Assembly (NCBI GenBank): GCA_037576195.1
Contig: CM075103.1
Coordinates: 25,048,001-25,112,000, forward strand
Direction of reading: 5' to 3'
DNA: 64,000 nucleotides
DNA from: Phytoseiulus persimilis
Lineage: Eukaryota > Arthropoda > Arachnida > Mesostigmata > Phytoseiidae
A program made the translations under genes and the position numbers. The notes under the pieces were generated by a model. The model was not told the origin of the DNA and did not search any database. It saw nothing but the letters and a program-made list of their open reading frames with translations. Below, piece by piece: positions 1 through 12,650 of this stretch (position 1 is the stretch's first letter; the number at the start of each line of letters is the position of its first letter).

Positions 1-1866
1 GGGGTGATTCCAGGACCAATCTGAGCATTACTTCACAACTCTGGAGGGGTGATTCCGAGACCAATCTGAGCATCACTTCCCAACTCTGGAGGGGTGATTC
101 CGAGACCAATCTGAGCATTATTTCCCAACTCTGGAGGGGTGATTCCGAGACCAATCTGAGCATTACTTCTCAAGTCTGGAGGGGTGATTCCGAGACCAAT
201 CTGAGCATTACTTCCCAACTCTGGAGGGGTGATTCCGAGACTAATCTGAGCAATATTTCCCAACTCTGGAGGGGTGATTCCGAGACCAATCTGAGCATTA
301 CTTCCCAACTCTGGAGGGGTGATTCCAAGACCAATCTGAGCATTGCTTCCCATCTCTGGAGGGGTGATTCCGAGACCAATCTGAGCATTACTTCCCAACT
401 CTGGAGGGGTGATTCCGAGACCAATCTGAGCATTACTTCCCAACCCTGGAGGGGTGATTCCGAGACCAATCTGAGCATTACTTCTCAACTCTGGAGGGGT
501 GATTCCGAGACCAATCTGAGCATTACTTCCCAACTCTGGAGGGGTGATTCCAAGACCAATCTGAGCATTACTTCACAACTCTGGAGGGGTGATTCCAAGA
601 CCAATCTGAGCATTACTTCACAACTCTGGAGGGGTGATTCCGAGACCAATCTGAGCATTACTTCACAACTCTGGAGGGGTGATTCCGAGACCAATCTGAG
701 CATTACTTCCCAACTCTGGAGGGGTGATTCCGAGACCAATCTGAGCATTACTTCCCAACTCTGGAGGGGTGATTCCGAGACCAATCTGAGCATTACTTCT
801 CAACTCTGGAGGGGTGATTCCAGGACCAATCTGAGCATTACTTCACAACTCTGGAGGGGTGATTCCGAGACCAATCTGAGCATCACTTCCCAACTCTGGA
901 GGGGTGATTCCGAGACCAATCTGAGCATTACTTCACAACTCTGGAGGGGTGATTCCGAGACCAATCTGAGCATTACTTCCCAACTCTGGAGGGGTGATTC
1001 CGAGACCAATCTGAGCATTACTTCTCAACTCTGGAGGGGTGATTCCGAGACCAATCTGAGCATTACTTCCCAACTCTGGAGGGGTGATTCCAAGACCAAT
1101 CTGAGCATTACTTCCCAACTCTGGAGGGGTGATTCCGAGACCAATCTGAGCATTACTTCCCAACTCTGGAGGGGTGATTCCGAGACCAATCTGAGCATTA
1201 CTTCTCAACTCTGGAGGGGTGATTCCAAGACCAATCTGAGCATTACTTCACAACTCTGGAGGGGTGATTCCGAGACCAATCTGAGCATTACTTCCCAACT
1301 CTGGAGGGGTGATTCCAAGACCAATCTGAGCATTACTTCACAACTCTGGAGGGGTGATTCCGAGACCAATCTGAGCATTACTTCCCAACTCTGGAGGGGT
1401 GATTCCGAGACCAATCTGAGCATTACTTCCCAACTCTGGAGGGGTGATTCCAAGACCAATCTGAGCATTACTTCCCAACTCTGGAGGGGTGATTCCAAGA
1501 CCAATCTGAGCATTACTTCCCAACTCTGGAGGGGTGATTCCAAGACCAATCTGAGCATTACTTCCCAACTCTGGAGGGGTGATTCCGAGACCAATCTGAG
1601 CATTACTTCCCAACTCTGGAGGGGTGATTCCGAGACCAATCTGAGCATTACTTCTCAACTCTGGAGGGGTGATTCCAAGACCAATCTGAGCATTACTTCA
1701 CAACTCTGGAGGGGTGATTCCGAGACCAATCTGAGCATTACTTCCCAACTCTGGAGGGGTGATTCCAAGACCAATCTGAGCATTACTTCACAACTCTGGA
1801 GGGGTGATTCCGAGACCAATCTGAGCATTACTTTCCAACTCCGGAGGGGTGATTCCGGGGTCAATC
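1..1866 (-). repeat. 45-bp tandem satellite array, left copy
   Basis: About 41 head-to-tail copies of a 45-bp unit run from the window edge to about 1866, so the array is truncated on the left. On the minus strand each unit contains the core GGAATCACCCCTCC followed by an AGTTGGGAAGTAATG-like segment. Copies differ by a few substitutions (CAGGACC/CGAGACC/CAAGACC; TTCACAAC/TTCCCAAC/TTCTCAAC on the plus strand) and by almost no indels. Because 45 is a multiple of 3, several frames stay open for 70-166 codons, but common variants create stops (for example TTG-TGA-AGT). I therefore read it as satellite DNA, not a protein gene. The same monomer makes up the array at 58190-60495 in the opposite orientation. 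Confidence 0.97.
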
Positions 1867-2005
1867 TGACCATATTTTTCAAAATCAGAATGCTGACCCA
1901 ATGAAGGGAGAGAAAAGTGCCTCGATGGCAGGGAGCACCGTCCAACCGCGCGCAGCGCGGCCGACTCCAGTCGGCCAAAGGCCGGCTGGTTATATATAGC
2001 AAAGG
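1867..2005 (-). repeat. Leader of the left satellite array
   Basis: Read on the minus strand, this segment begins with the TATATATAA box and AACCAGCCGGCC, passes through GC-rich short palindromes, and runs into the first monomers without a gap. About 145 bp of the same leader, colinear and without indels but with roughly 14 substitutions, precedes the right array at 58090-58250. The changes between the two copies fall at all three codon positions, so the frame that runs from leader into repeats is not obviously under coding constraint. It is best seen as the fixed end of a satellite unit. Whether it is a promoter, a transposon end or just an array boundary cannot be decided here. Confidence 0.8.
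1990..2000 (-). promoter_or_regulatory. TATATATAA box at array leader
   Basis: On the minus strand, ATCCTTTATCCTTTGC is followed directly by TATATATAA and then CCAGCCGGCC. Near-copies of this module stand at 55090-55114 and 57845-57867, again at satellite boundaries. The TATA-like function is inference. Confidence 0.35.
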
Positions 2006-2974
2006 ATAAAGGATCACAAGCACGTATTGAGCGAAGTACATACAGATCGTCGGAATACAAACCGGCTCGTGAGCGAACATGCTGGACGGACAAATATATG
2101 CTTTCCTGATTCGCGTGAAACAGGCCTTGAAAGAACTCGTTGCTGCCATGAAAATGTGCCTCGGTATGAGGCATTATTTGTGACGCCATCGGAGCCTCTT
2201 AGACGACGCGACGAATCGAAGAAACACCTTGGTTCATTATCGTTGCGAAATACGAAAGTTATTGGGGGACGGGGAAGTTTTCGACCCGTCTCATCACTTA
2301 TACCCGGTAGATCTTGGTCACTACAATTTATCGAGTAAAGTTGGGGAAAACCGCAGTTGTATCGGGAGCACCGGAAGGACTCCGGAAGGCGGGCTTCATG
2401 GCGCAACTTTCGAATCGATCCCTGGCTCCAATCGACTGACACGCGAAATCCACATAGATCTTGGCTGCAGGATCGTGCAGCTCCAAGTGAGCAGAACTTG
2501 CGAATTCTGTTTTTCAGGGCGCTATTTCTCGCTTTGAAAGCGTTGGCGTAATTTGTGGAAAGAGTCAGACATTATAAGTTTGCGACACGACTCTGGCCCC
2601 GGTGGATGCCGCTGGGAGCTAACAAAAGCGCACGTTTCCTCCGACGCAAGTCGCTCGCTGTTACCGGGCCACGGGAGCGACTTTTGGAACAGTTGGAGGG
2701 AGAGAGGAGCGAGAGACAAAAGGTTTCGCACGCGACGCTGTCTGTCGCATATGGCCTGATAGAACTTTGAAGAACCGCGATTTGAGTGCTGTGGGCTCGA
2801 CGCCTAACAGGTTGGCGTCACGAAGCTCTGACTGTGTTCCTTGGAACTGTGCCGCGTCCCTGAGGAGACGCGGAATAATTCATGAAGACAACTAGCTGAC
2901 GGACGGACATTCAGATTTTAGGGAAATTGGTGCCGGGCGCCGGCTGCGCATTTCCCGGGCTCAGATTCCAGAGA
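2006..2974. other. Anonymous sequence beside the left array
   Basis: I see no recognisable gene. The reading frames here are short (at most about 100 codons), match nothing I know and lack convincing splice sites. Confidence 0.5.
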
Positions 2975-3115
2975 GGATTGCGATTCACATGCTTGAAACA
3001 CTGTCACCAATCTCGATTGAAAACGGAGGTCCCCTCAAAAGTTCATCGGGTTTCAAGATGAAGATGCGGGTTTGAGGTGGCGAAGAGAGATTCCGAAAGA
3101 AATCCGTTGGATAGA
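2975..3115 (+). repeat. Left arm of a 2.3-kb-spaced inverted repeat
   Basis: The segment around CACTGTCACCAATCTCGATT is repeated, inverted, at about 5195-5340. Similarity starts near TTGCGATTCA and decays inward after about 110-130 bp. The best 35 bp have about two mismatches. Copy A of the dispersed repeat lies between the arms, so the arms may be the ends of a decayed DNA element. No target-site duplication was seen. Confidence 0.5.
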
Positions 3116-3884
3116 GTCCATGGCCAAAGCCCCGAAGATTCCGAATCCTGAGCGTGCCTTGTCGACCTAAACTCCAAACTCGCCTCAACTGATCTGGAAA
3201 TTCTGTGGAACGGCTGTTCAGAGACCTTCCCTGACTCCCCTTCTGATTTTACATATGTTCCGCTAGCATTCCCGCCATGCTACACCTGCTCGAGGACTTG
3301 GGCACGGGCTTGTGATTGGGTGGAAAAAAATATGTGTTCATGAAGAATAATCGCGGTTCCTGTTCCTTCATTGAGGAAATACCGCTGGACATTTTCGGAG
3401 AGGGAGCTCGATATGCCCAGTTAGCCGAGTGCCATACAAGGGTTTCAACCGGAAGGCGCAGTTTTCCCACCCTAGCTGCCATATGATAATCCCATTCGGG
3501 CCTTCTCGGTCCATAACAGCTCTCGACTCTTCTCGGAGGTCCATGGCCAGAGGGGTGGAATCGTAAGCCAGGGCAAAAATAACATTTCACGGTATTACTC
3601 CTGAGCTCCGTGAAAACACAAATCCTTCCCGAAGATGATCGCTCACTCTGAACAACGACAGGCCGACTCGAATCGAGCAAGAACTCGTCTTGAACCCTTC
3701 GGAATTGTGAACCATTGTCGGAGTGAATTGGTGGTAAGGATATCTCTGGAGACTCATTGACAGCAGCGCGAAAAAACGACTCGACGACTAGAGGCCTGAT
3801 AACGGGAAATTGGAAGAATCGCCAAGAAATCGGGATGGACTCACGCGAATGCTCAGTCAATCCTCGAGAATCGATTCTGACGTG

Positions 3885-4800
3885 GAAACCTCGTTCCCTG
3901 TGGCTCTGGTGCACTCTGCTAGTACTTCGTCATTTATGTAACGAATTTTGAGGCTCCGATTCGTCCTCAAACTCCGTTCGTGAGGGACCAAAAACGCTTC
4001 GATTGTTTTGAAAAGCTCACGAATTTGCGGGAGAAGCCCTCTTTCAATTCCGACATTCACTCGAGCAATTCCAGATGGAGTTCGAGAACAATTTGTGCAG
4101 CCCCTCGGAAGCCTTGGAAACTACCATGAATTACCGTTTTCCTCGGTTGCCGAGAAACGCAGTGGAATCAATTGTGCACGGAACTGGACGCCCACATGAG
4201 CTCCTCTCGAACCGCCTCTTATTTCTCTGACACGTTGTTTAATCTATAATTTATACCCCGAAAATCGGCCGAATTTCGGGATTTGATAGGATAAATTGGA
4301 TACGATCGGCGTTCCAGGCGCTGAGCTGTGAGTTTCTACCGAGCCTCGAGGTCTTAGGACGTTAATTCATATCGAACAAAATGGAAGAAAATGGATGAGT
4401 CGAGAAAAATAAAATCTCGAGGCCATCCGGATCACGAAGTTGAGCTGCTTCGGCATGAGATCGATGATCAAACAACGAGGTTTCTGCTCGAACGATGGGG
4501 AACCATCCATTTATCTCGTGCTAGAGATGTCGGAGTTTCGGCTATTTTCACACTCTCTGCCCACATTCGAATAGCGTGTCCCAAAACCTCAGGTAGTGCT
4601 CAGGCAAAGCGGAGAACTGGAATCTCGGGGGCCGCCTCACGACCCGAAGAAGTTTTCACAGGATAGGGCCTTGAATTGCTCTCTCGAGACTCGAACGGAT
4701 ATCATCACTTGTTTGCAACTCACCTCACCGCGGACAACGGAGCAAATACTCTACGTTATCACGCAAAACAAGCGGCAGTATGGAATGCTACCATCCCAGA
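3885..4800. repeat. Dispersed repeat family, copy A
   Basis: This stretch aligns colinearly, with gaps and roughly 70-75 percent identity, to 21045-21770. Shared landmarks in order are CTTCGTCATTTATGTAACGA, CCGTTTTCCTCG, GACGCAGTGGAATC, ATCACGCAAAA (copy A) or TTCACGCAAAA (copy B), and GCGGCAGTATG. On the minus strand of both copies a peptide containing HERSLRTN and RYINDEVLAE is recognisable, which suggests an old coding element. I cannot assign it to a family. It sits between the inverted arms at 2975-3115 and 5195-5340; copy B has no such arms. Confidence 0.65.
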
Positions 4801-5194
4801 TTTTTTTTTGTAGAAGTTTTCCTCACATGTCGGGCTCCGCTTCCTCTCCACGAGTGGGATCCGGAAGCCCGAAACGGGATACTGGACTATACCGTCAACT
4901 TTCGTTGCGGCTGACCCAGAAAGGATTGGAGAGTTTAGCGACTGTATGTGCTTCGTTTTCTGCTGCATCTTCCCGGCCCAGAATCTGCGGTTGTGCTCAC
5001 GGCCACACCCGACTAGGGTGGGGGCCCTCGACGGAGTCGGACCAAGCCTCAGATCATTCGTTACGGTCTTGGAGCTCCGGAAAGAGTTTAATTCGCAGTC
5101 GACTTCCGCCGAATGAATTTTCGCAGAGAATCTGTCCGAAAATTAATTCGTGAATCATGAACACCGAGTCGAACACATTAGTCGTCCTGTTAGT

Positions 5195-5340
5195 GCTGGT
5201 CGGCCCACAGCTTCGAGCGGGAACTTCTGCGACGATCGTGAATTATGCATCTCCACCTTAGACCCCATGAAGCTGTGAGCGGACCTCCGTTTCCAATCGA
5301 GATTGGTGACAGTGATCCAACTAACTGAATCGCAAATGCG
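5195..5340 (-). repeat. Right arm of the 2.3-kb-spaced inverted repeat
   Basis: Inverted partner of 2975-3115. On the strand where they read alike, both arms encode a short GPPF-(S/P)-IEIGDS peptide. This could mean two inverted copies of a coding fragment rather than true transposon ends. Confidence 0.5.
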
Positions 5341-8300
5341 CGACCGGATGGCTTCTCCCAAGATATCGACAGGTTCTGGAGAGGATTTGTTGGTGAACCG
5401 TGGTTTTCCTCAGGAACCCCAAAAGGAAGCGTTCCGCTTGGGGAATCACGCCGAGTTCGAGAGAAGGTTTTCCGAGAACGAGTTTGTTTCCGACGCTTGC
5501 GGAAAATTCATGAACTCCTGCGATGGATCAAAACGGAACGATTCTCTCGAACCCTGATGTGAGCGGTGAGAGCCATAAGATCAGAAGTGAAAACTTGCTG
5601 GATGATGCTCGAAAGAGCTCCGAGTAACTTTTGCAGCACACAAAGAAGTTCCCAGCCCATTTCGACCTGGTTAAATCGTTCAATTCGGTGCTCACCTTTG
5701 GTTTTCCGCGAAGATTTCGGACAGGGAGAGAAAATGATTTGCCGAGATCCGGAGAGTCGAGTGATGATATCCCTCAGCATGTCTCCATCTGTGCCCTGAT
5801 CTGAGATCCTCGACTGCGTTCTCTCTGTTCCAGGGTCAGGTTCTTATTGTGGGGCACCTCTGGAACAGACAGGCACCCGACGAGGGAGTCGGAGATGTGT
5901 ATTATCTTATGGGCAGAACCAACGGAATACGGACCTTCTCCGATCGGCGGACAGCCTCTTCTAAAGGCCATGCAATGGTGGGGCCGAAGAATGGCTGGTA
6001 TACTATTCAATCAGAGAAAACAACTGTTTGCGGAAATCGGCTGTGCCGAGATCGGGATACGTAAATCTGGCTGCGGGAGCCCGCATTTTCGGCCAGCGCA
6101 ATTCCTGAGGAACGTAGAGCTTTCATTTGTGAGCTCTTGTTTGACTGTCGAATAACTCGATTTGGAGTTCAAGCGAACTCCACTTACTGATTATCGGCCT
6201 TCACTGAGGTGGGTCGTTTGAACACGGCGCACTCGATTTCTCGAAATCTGAACTATTTGGACCGACAGAGAGAGTCCGCGGACAGCTCTCGCGTTTCACC
6301 CACGAAGCGGATCAGCGCAGTCGGTCATAGCTTCGCCCGATTGAGAAACTTTGCAATTTCACTACCAGTCACACGGAGGGAAATCCGGGGCTGGCCATAG
6401 CCTGTGCTTGATCAAAACTTGCTGTTCTCTCCTCCTCAGAACCGCCGCTCTTCCGAGTCATAACTCCGTCGTGGTGGCAGTCACCCCTAAACCGAACGAG
6501 AGCCTTTCCTGTCGCGATTCCACCGAGACTGGCCGTTGCCTCTCCGCTGCCCACCATCGATCAAAGCCATTCACGGGCTTGACTATTCATGTCACGATCT
6601 TATCATGAGGTGTGCCCTCCAACTCGTCAATTCTCGCCCAGGCTGCGAATGCGGCGCTGCTCTAGGGGCGAGTCGGGGCATGGCAGCGCTCCTGAAGAGG
6701 GCGACCGAAACGCGCTAAAAACTCGGCCGAGACGGCCCCTCGATCAGCGCTCAGTTCCATTTTCGCAGTTTATTTGGTGAGGTATCGAACGAGAATTCGA
6801 CAGCGTTTCGATCGAGAATCGAACCTAAACGTCGCGATGCCGCGTTCGCTGATTGAAGCCTCGATCGCGGAACCGATCGAGTACTTGGACGGCTTGTGTT
6901 GATCCCCTGCCGACCGATGACATTGTTCCCGTTCTCCGACTCGAGCTTTGCGAGTCACCGGGTAGCGCTCCGGCGCAAGGGGGAAATCGGTTCCCCAGGA
7001 CCGATGGCCCCTCGGGCGAGAGGTGAGTTATGGTTCGCAAGAGCAGTGTCAGGTCTGCTTCCTGGCGGCTTGTTGACCACTCCCGATACCGCCGGGCTTC
7101 GATGACGGATTGTGAAGCAACAGCAGGCGGGAGTCAACCGCCCGGTGGACGTTGTTCGGGAAGGAAGTGGTTGCGGGAAGCTGTGAGTTGTTTCCTGAAG
7201 ATCCTGCTCGGGGACTGCAGGAACGGTTCGCGGCTACCGGGCCCAACGGACCAGCCCAGGGCGCGGTCTGGTGGGCTCGAGACCCTGTCGATCATCGAGG
7301 GGGCTCCGAGAAGCTCGTCGCGCATGAGTCGGTCAAGATGAGCGGAATATTTTCACACCACAACCGCGGACCGAGCTTTCAGCCATGAGAAAAAAAAAAA
7401 AACGGTCTCGTTCTTCTTTCTTGTTAGAAAAACAGCATGCGGCATGAACGCGTCCGCAATCAGGCTCAGTCCGGCCTCCAGGGCAAACCTTCGCTTCCAT
7501 AAATAGAGCAACGATGTGACATTGACGTCGGCTTATTGTTATGCGGGGATAATCCATCGTCAAGACCACTAGGAAGTCTAGGCGTTCCCCGCATATTGCT
7601 CGGCGAGTCATCGTCGTCAGTCCAGGATTCTCTCTCTCTCTCTGCCACGAGGAATCGGCCAAAGAGATATGTCGACGCAAGTTCGAGAGTGTCCCGATGT
7701 GTTCATGGATGTCTTATTCCGGTGGAACTTCGAGATCAGTTCCACGCACAGTAACGAGACGCTGCAAACACAGACAAACTCGTTCTCCGCTGGGCGTTCT
7801 CCTTTTCTCAGGAACGTCTCGAGGTTGAATATTGATAAGACGCGTGATCTCAGCATAACACTTGAAGATTGATGACTCCTGCACCGCACACGAGAGAATC
7901 ACGTCGTCGCCATAAACCTGAACAGCGAGGCGTGGACTCAAGGACCGTTTCCTCTTCCTGCGTTCGGGAACCGCTCGAGAACACTTTGAAGGTTGAGAAC
8001 TGTGGTAAATCTCAAGAAGGGTGCAGCCGACCAAGGGGTGGCTCTTACCTTCGAAGGATTACGTGGAACTGTCTGTGGAGTTGAACGATCGGGAGCCGTC
8101 GATTCGGAGCAGGGTGTGCTTCGTCATGCCGCCCCGAGAACTTCCCTTTGTTCGAAGGATGAGAAGAGATTCCGCTGGGGGACTGCTGAGATCTCTGCTC
8201 CGTGGACAGAGGTTTTCGTGATGTTGCGCCTCTTAAGGGTGAGCGTGGCGTGACTGTTCGCGAGCCTGCATTAGAGAAGCCGAGGGAGTAGCTTATTACC

Positions 8301-11300
8301 GGAGAGCAGAACTCACGACGTTCGTCACGAACTCTGATTGCGGTTTCCTTGGCTCAAGGGACCATCGTATTCGGAGTGCATTGAGCCCGACATCTGTGTG
8401 TCTGAAGGAAGGGCGGGATGCCATGGCAGCCGAGGTGATGAAGTGAAGCTAACTAGACAGGGCCAATCCCGAACATTTGATCGAACACCGTTTCCGACCT
8501 CTCCAGGTTGACAAGAAGAAAGCTGATGACTTTTTCCTCCGAAGCTGACGATTTTCGCCAAGCTGCCCGATGTTTGATCAAGATATTCAGCGAGGATGTT
8601 ACGCTCTACCTCAAGTTTCTGTAATTGAAACAGTGATCTGCTCTGACGCCGGTCTCGCCAGAAGAAGCGGGAAGCATACGAGTGCTCAGTGGGTTACTTC
8701 CCGGATCCGTCGAGGCACTGAGGCCCATCACGTTACCGTTCCGAATAAGCCAACGGGAACTGCGATCGGGGTAGCCTTCGAGAACTGTCGGAACTCTGAT
8801 CAATGGAATCGTTGTAACGGTCATCGACAATGACAGCGATGACGAACATAAAATGCTTAACTAGGCCGAATCTGACGATTCCAAGGAACGAGACACTCTT
8901 GGTGAGGCGATGAAAGTCATAATCATACTCATCCTCTGAAGCAGTGGCGTACCCAGAATGGGGTGGGAGGGGCAGAGGGTCAAATCGCTGCGATAATATT
9001 GGGGAGGCTGGATTGAATTCTACTTTGATGGACGGAATTGTTCCGTAGAGATTCAGTGTTATCAGGAAAATCTTCAGGTTTGGAAACCATGTCGATTGCG
9101 TCATGAAAATCTCGCGATGATGATCAGCATCATCATCGCATCCTTGCTACGGGGGGAACACTGTTCAACAGCTGCTCGCAGTGGAACAGATGGCTGCCGA
9201 GGACATTGGTCTCCGACAAAACCTCCGACGCCACATGTCAGAGTTCGTTTTCGGCATCGGTCCGAGACGATTCAAAGAATTGAGTATGTATACGTGACTC
9301 ACCTTGCCATTCGATTCCCGATGTCCGACGATGGATTGCATGGGAACACCAGTTATTCCGCCCGGATCTTGGAATGAGTTGACCTCGGGACTTTTTGGAA
9401 GCAAAATTTCATTCTCCAGGAGGATCGAAACGCAGCCTAACGCGGGGAAACGCGCTCCGCAGCCTTCCTTTCCTGGCCGGGAGGGGCCCCGACGGGACCG
9501 TGGTCCGCCGAAAATTCTTCACGGGAACCCATCTCGCCGGCTGGGGTACAGCTATTCGAAGTTTTCGGAGTAAGAATCGCCCCGCAGGAGGTATTCAGCA
9601 ACATCTCTCGACATTCAAGGAGGTGTCCGCTCAGCGACAATCACGAATGGGCGAGGTTGGGCTGACGTTCGGGATGTGTCCGGTAAAAAATCAGATAGAC
9701 AGATGGAACTTTCTGTGTTCCGATTGTCGACACTATTTTTACTTTCTGCCCTCCGCCTGAAACTCTGACATTCCTGCACTGACGTGAATAGAATGAACTT
9801 CGGATCAGTTGTTTCCTCACCCACATAATATTCACGGTGATTCCGATGCGGCTACATCTGACGTTCTGATCCACGTTTGCCTAAAGCGGGGAATTCCCGT
9901 CCGCCGTGGGCGGAGCAGCTGAGGCATGTAAACGAATTGCGCGCACCACACGCTGAAGTGGGGCATTGAATGAAACCAATCGGGTGAGGTCCAAGAGGTC
10001 ATCGCAGCCGATTCCGATGAATGGGCCGCCATCCGCCGATAAGCGCTGACGGAAGTCCAACAAATCTACTTCCGCGAGTAGCGGACAGAAGAGTAGACAC
10101 TGTATTCGTATGAGGGGATCGGCAGTTGGACTCCGTTCAGAGGAAAAACTCAACGTGTTGATTAGGACTGAAGTATTATTGGACCGTTTTCCGTTGAAGG
10201 GAAACCTCAGGTCGAATGGTCGCCAAAGCATAGATCGCGAAGAGTCGTCGTGCGCTTCATCCAGTGTTTTAAACAAAATCGGATGAATCGGACCTGTTGA
10301 ATCGCCTCCACGATATACAAATCTCACTCCTTGTGATTTTTCCCTCCGGGAGTACTCGGAGAACATCGTTAAACCGCCTCCCTTCCTCGATCCTTGGGAG
10401 AAGAAGGTGTAGGGAGAAATACCAGGGAAACGTGGGATAGATGATGGGCGCCTTCTCGAGAACCTCGATGCTCCAAGTGGCCGTAATGAGATATCTCGAT
10501 AATCAATGATGAATGAGAATCGATATTTCTGGTATCTCAAGCCAATCTAGTTTGCTGCATATTCGGGAATTATGATGATCCAGTCTACGGGCCTCAGGAA
10601 CCTGCGCAGAAAATCGGGGAGTCGAATCTATAGCGAATGAGCGCATTTTTAGAGAAAACACCACTCGCTCTGCTAAGTTTCGAGCTTGTTTTGATCATCA
10701 CTCCCATGTTTAAGTCCGATGGGGATGTAACAATGTGTTTCAGACTCTCGACACTCACGCGGCAGTCTCTGGCGAGCACTCGCTCCTCTCCAGGAGGAAA
10801 AAGGAAAGTTCTGAAATACTTGAGGGGTTCGAGTTCTAGCGGATCCATCCGGACTTATGGGGTACACTGTATAATTGTACTAGATGGCGGCCGAGGCCGA
10901 ATTCCGCTATCCTTCTCTCGCCAAGAGACTCACGATACGATCGAAATTCCTTTCGAATTCCGTAGCAATACTCTGCTGAATAGAGCAGTTACGTTGCAAT
11001 ACACCGCTGACCGTTATGATTGGTTCGTAGTGGTTTTCCTCATGACGAAATATGATTTCAGCGAGTTCTGCATCGATTACTGGCAACTGAGTCGGAAGCT
11101 GACGACGCTTGGGATTTTCGTTGGTGAGCTCAAGAGCCGCGACACGACAGGTTTGTCTCCCCTCGGAATGAGAACCAGCGGTGGGAATAAACGGTGCAAG
11201 CCTAGCTGCAGCTGAAAAGAGTATCCTGGCACATCAGGGCAAACGCGCGCGGGAAACCTCTCCGGGGACTCCCGCTGTTGCTCTTCAGCTCCATTATCAA

Positions 11301-12525
11301 CTGATGAGTGACGCAGCGACGAAATTCTCCTCCCTGGTGGCAGGACCTAGTGTTGCAGTGACCAGGCCAACTCCTGTTCATGATTTTCTCAAGAAATCGA
11401 AACATACCGAGACTCACATCGGTGTCCTCAATCACTCCCTCGTCGGATATGGAGACAGCTTCCATTACAACAGACGGTCCCGTATCGAGTGGACTCGTTC
11501 TGTCCCACTTTACTCGCTGATCCATTTGGTCAACGGTCGGAGCTTGGAGGCTGTGAGCTCAGCGGCTGATAACGGAGTTCAGAAATATCGACATCGCTGG
11601 GCTATATCCCGAGCTTCAAGGGTTCCTGATTCGTGTCGTCGACAGCTCATTAGAAGTGTAACCTCATCCGTTCACCTTCAATCAGGCTTCTACCGGGCTC
11701 AGTTCGACCTGGGAGACCAGCATATGAGCTTGAGAATGAAACCCTGTCTCCGCGCTCGGGAGATTCTCATCTCTCACTGAAAAGTAGCAAATTGAGGACT
11801 GAGCTTTCGAGCACCCTCAGAGGACGGAGGTGTACACTGGAGCCCCGTTGATTCGCGATCCACGGGAATCGGGTCATTTCGTGGGCAGATATCGAGCGAA
11901 ACCATGTCGATTCTTGGGAAACCGCGAATGTGGCGAGACACGGCGCATCTACGTATAGGAGACTCTCTAAAAATATAAGGGCGCATGGGGGGAACTGGGA
12001 GAGAATGGGTAGAGGAAATATGGGAGAGGAGGGTGAGCCGTCTGGGTATTTTGGGCAGAGGCGACATCGGAAAATGTCTCAGCCACGGAATTTGGACAAT
12101 CCTACTGTATGTACATCGGGTTCGCGCGATGTTTTTCATCATTGACGTTCTGCGTCGCGAGGAGATGAAGTCATCATATGAACGGACTGCCGGATAGTTG
12201 AGCGGCGCAGATGGCGCAGCGGAGCTGTGCGTCATGAATGAGCCTTATCTCGAAACTTTCGTTTCTAAGCGTCAGCGGAAACCTGCTCCATTCTCCGAAA
12301 TCATGAACTCTGGTGATGGATTACTTATGATGAAGGATCGGTTGGTGTTTCCCTCAAGTTCGCCTCCGGACACTGTGTTCGTCCCGCGCTCCGAGCGCGA
12401 GTCGGAAACTACGGTAGGTGATTCTGGATTGAGCGATGGAATTGGAAACGAAGAGCCCGGCCGGAGCGTGAGCGGGATCTGGCGCAACCGGTCTGCAAGA
12501 GCTCATTGGAGGCCTGAGTGGCGTA
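5341..12525. other. Long stretch with no recognised gene
   Basis: About 7.2 kb without a gene I can name. Landmarks are a short (TC)n run near 7624, an ATGATG...CATCAT hairpin near 9116, and several long but unrecognised frames: 9881-10540 minus (219 codons), 10637-11215 plus (192 codons) and 11181-11780 plus (199 codons). Two exon-like blocks on the minus strand at 10993-11098 and 11418-11550 have clean AG and GT borders and are treated as a finding, not annotated as a gene. Confidence 0.4.
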
Positions 12526-12650
12526 GCCTCAGATGCCAGAAACTCAGATGCCAGAAACTCAGATGCCAGAAACTCAGATGCCAGAAAACTCAGATGCCAG
12601 AATATAACACTCTCCCGATTCTGAAGAGGTCCCCGCTGATTTAGCGGGCC
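12526..12650 (+). repeat. MULE left terminal inverted repeat
   Basis: It contains five tandem 15-16-bp units CTCAGATGCCAGAAA(A), then AACACTCTCCCGATTCTGAA and GAGGTCCCCGCT. It matches the inverse of 17230-17339, with two more tandem units than that end. Confidence 0.85.

Noticed and set aside
3249-3914. 221-codon frame with HSDNGSQF, like an integrase core motif
   Set aside because: An isolated six-to-eight-residue match with no zinc-binding motif, no other catalytic residues and no related neighbours. Treated as chance.
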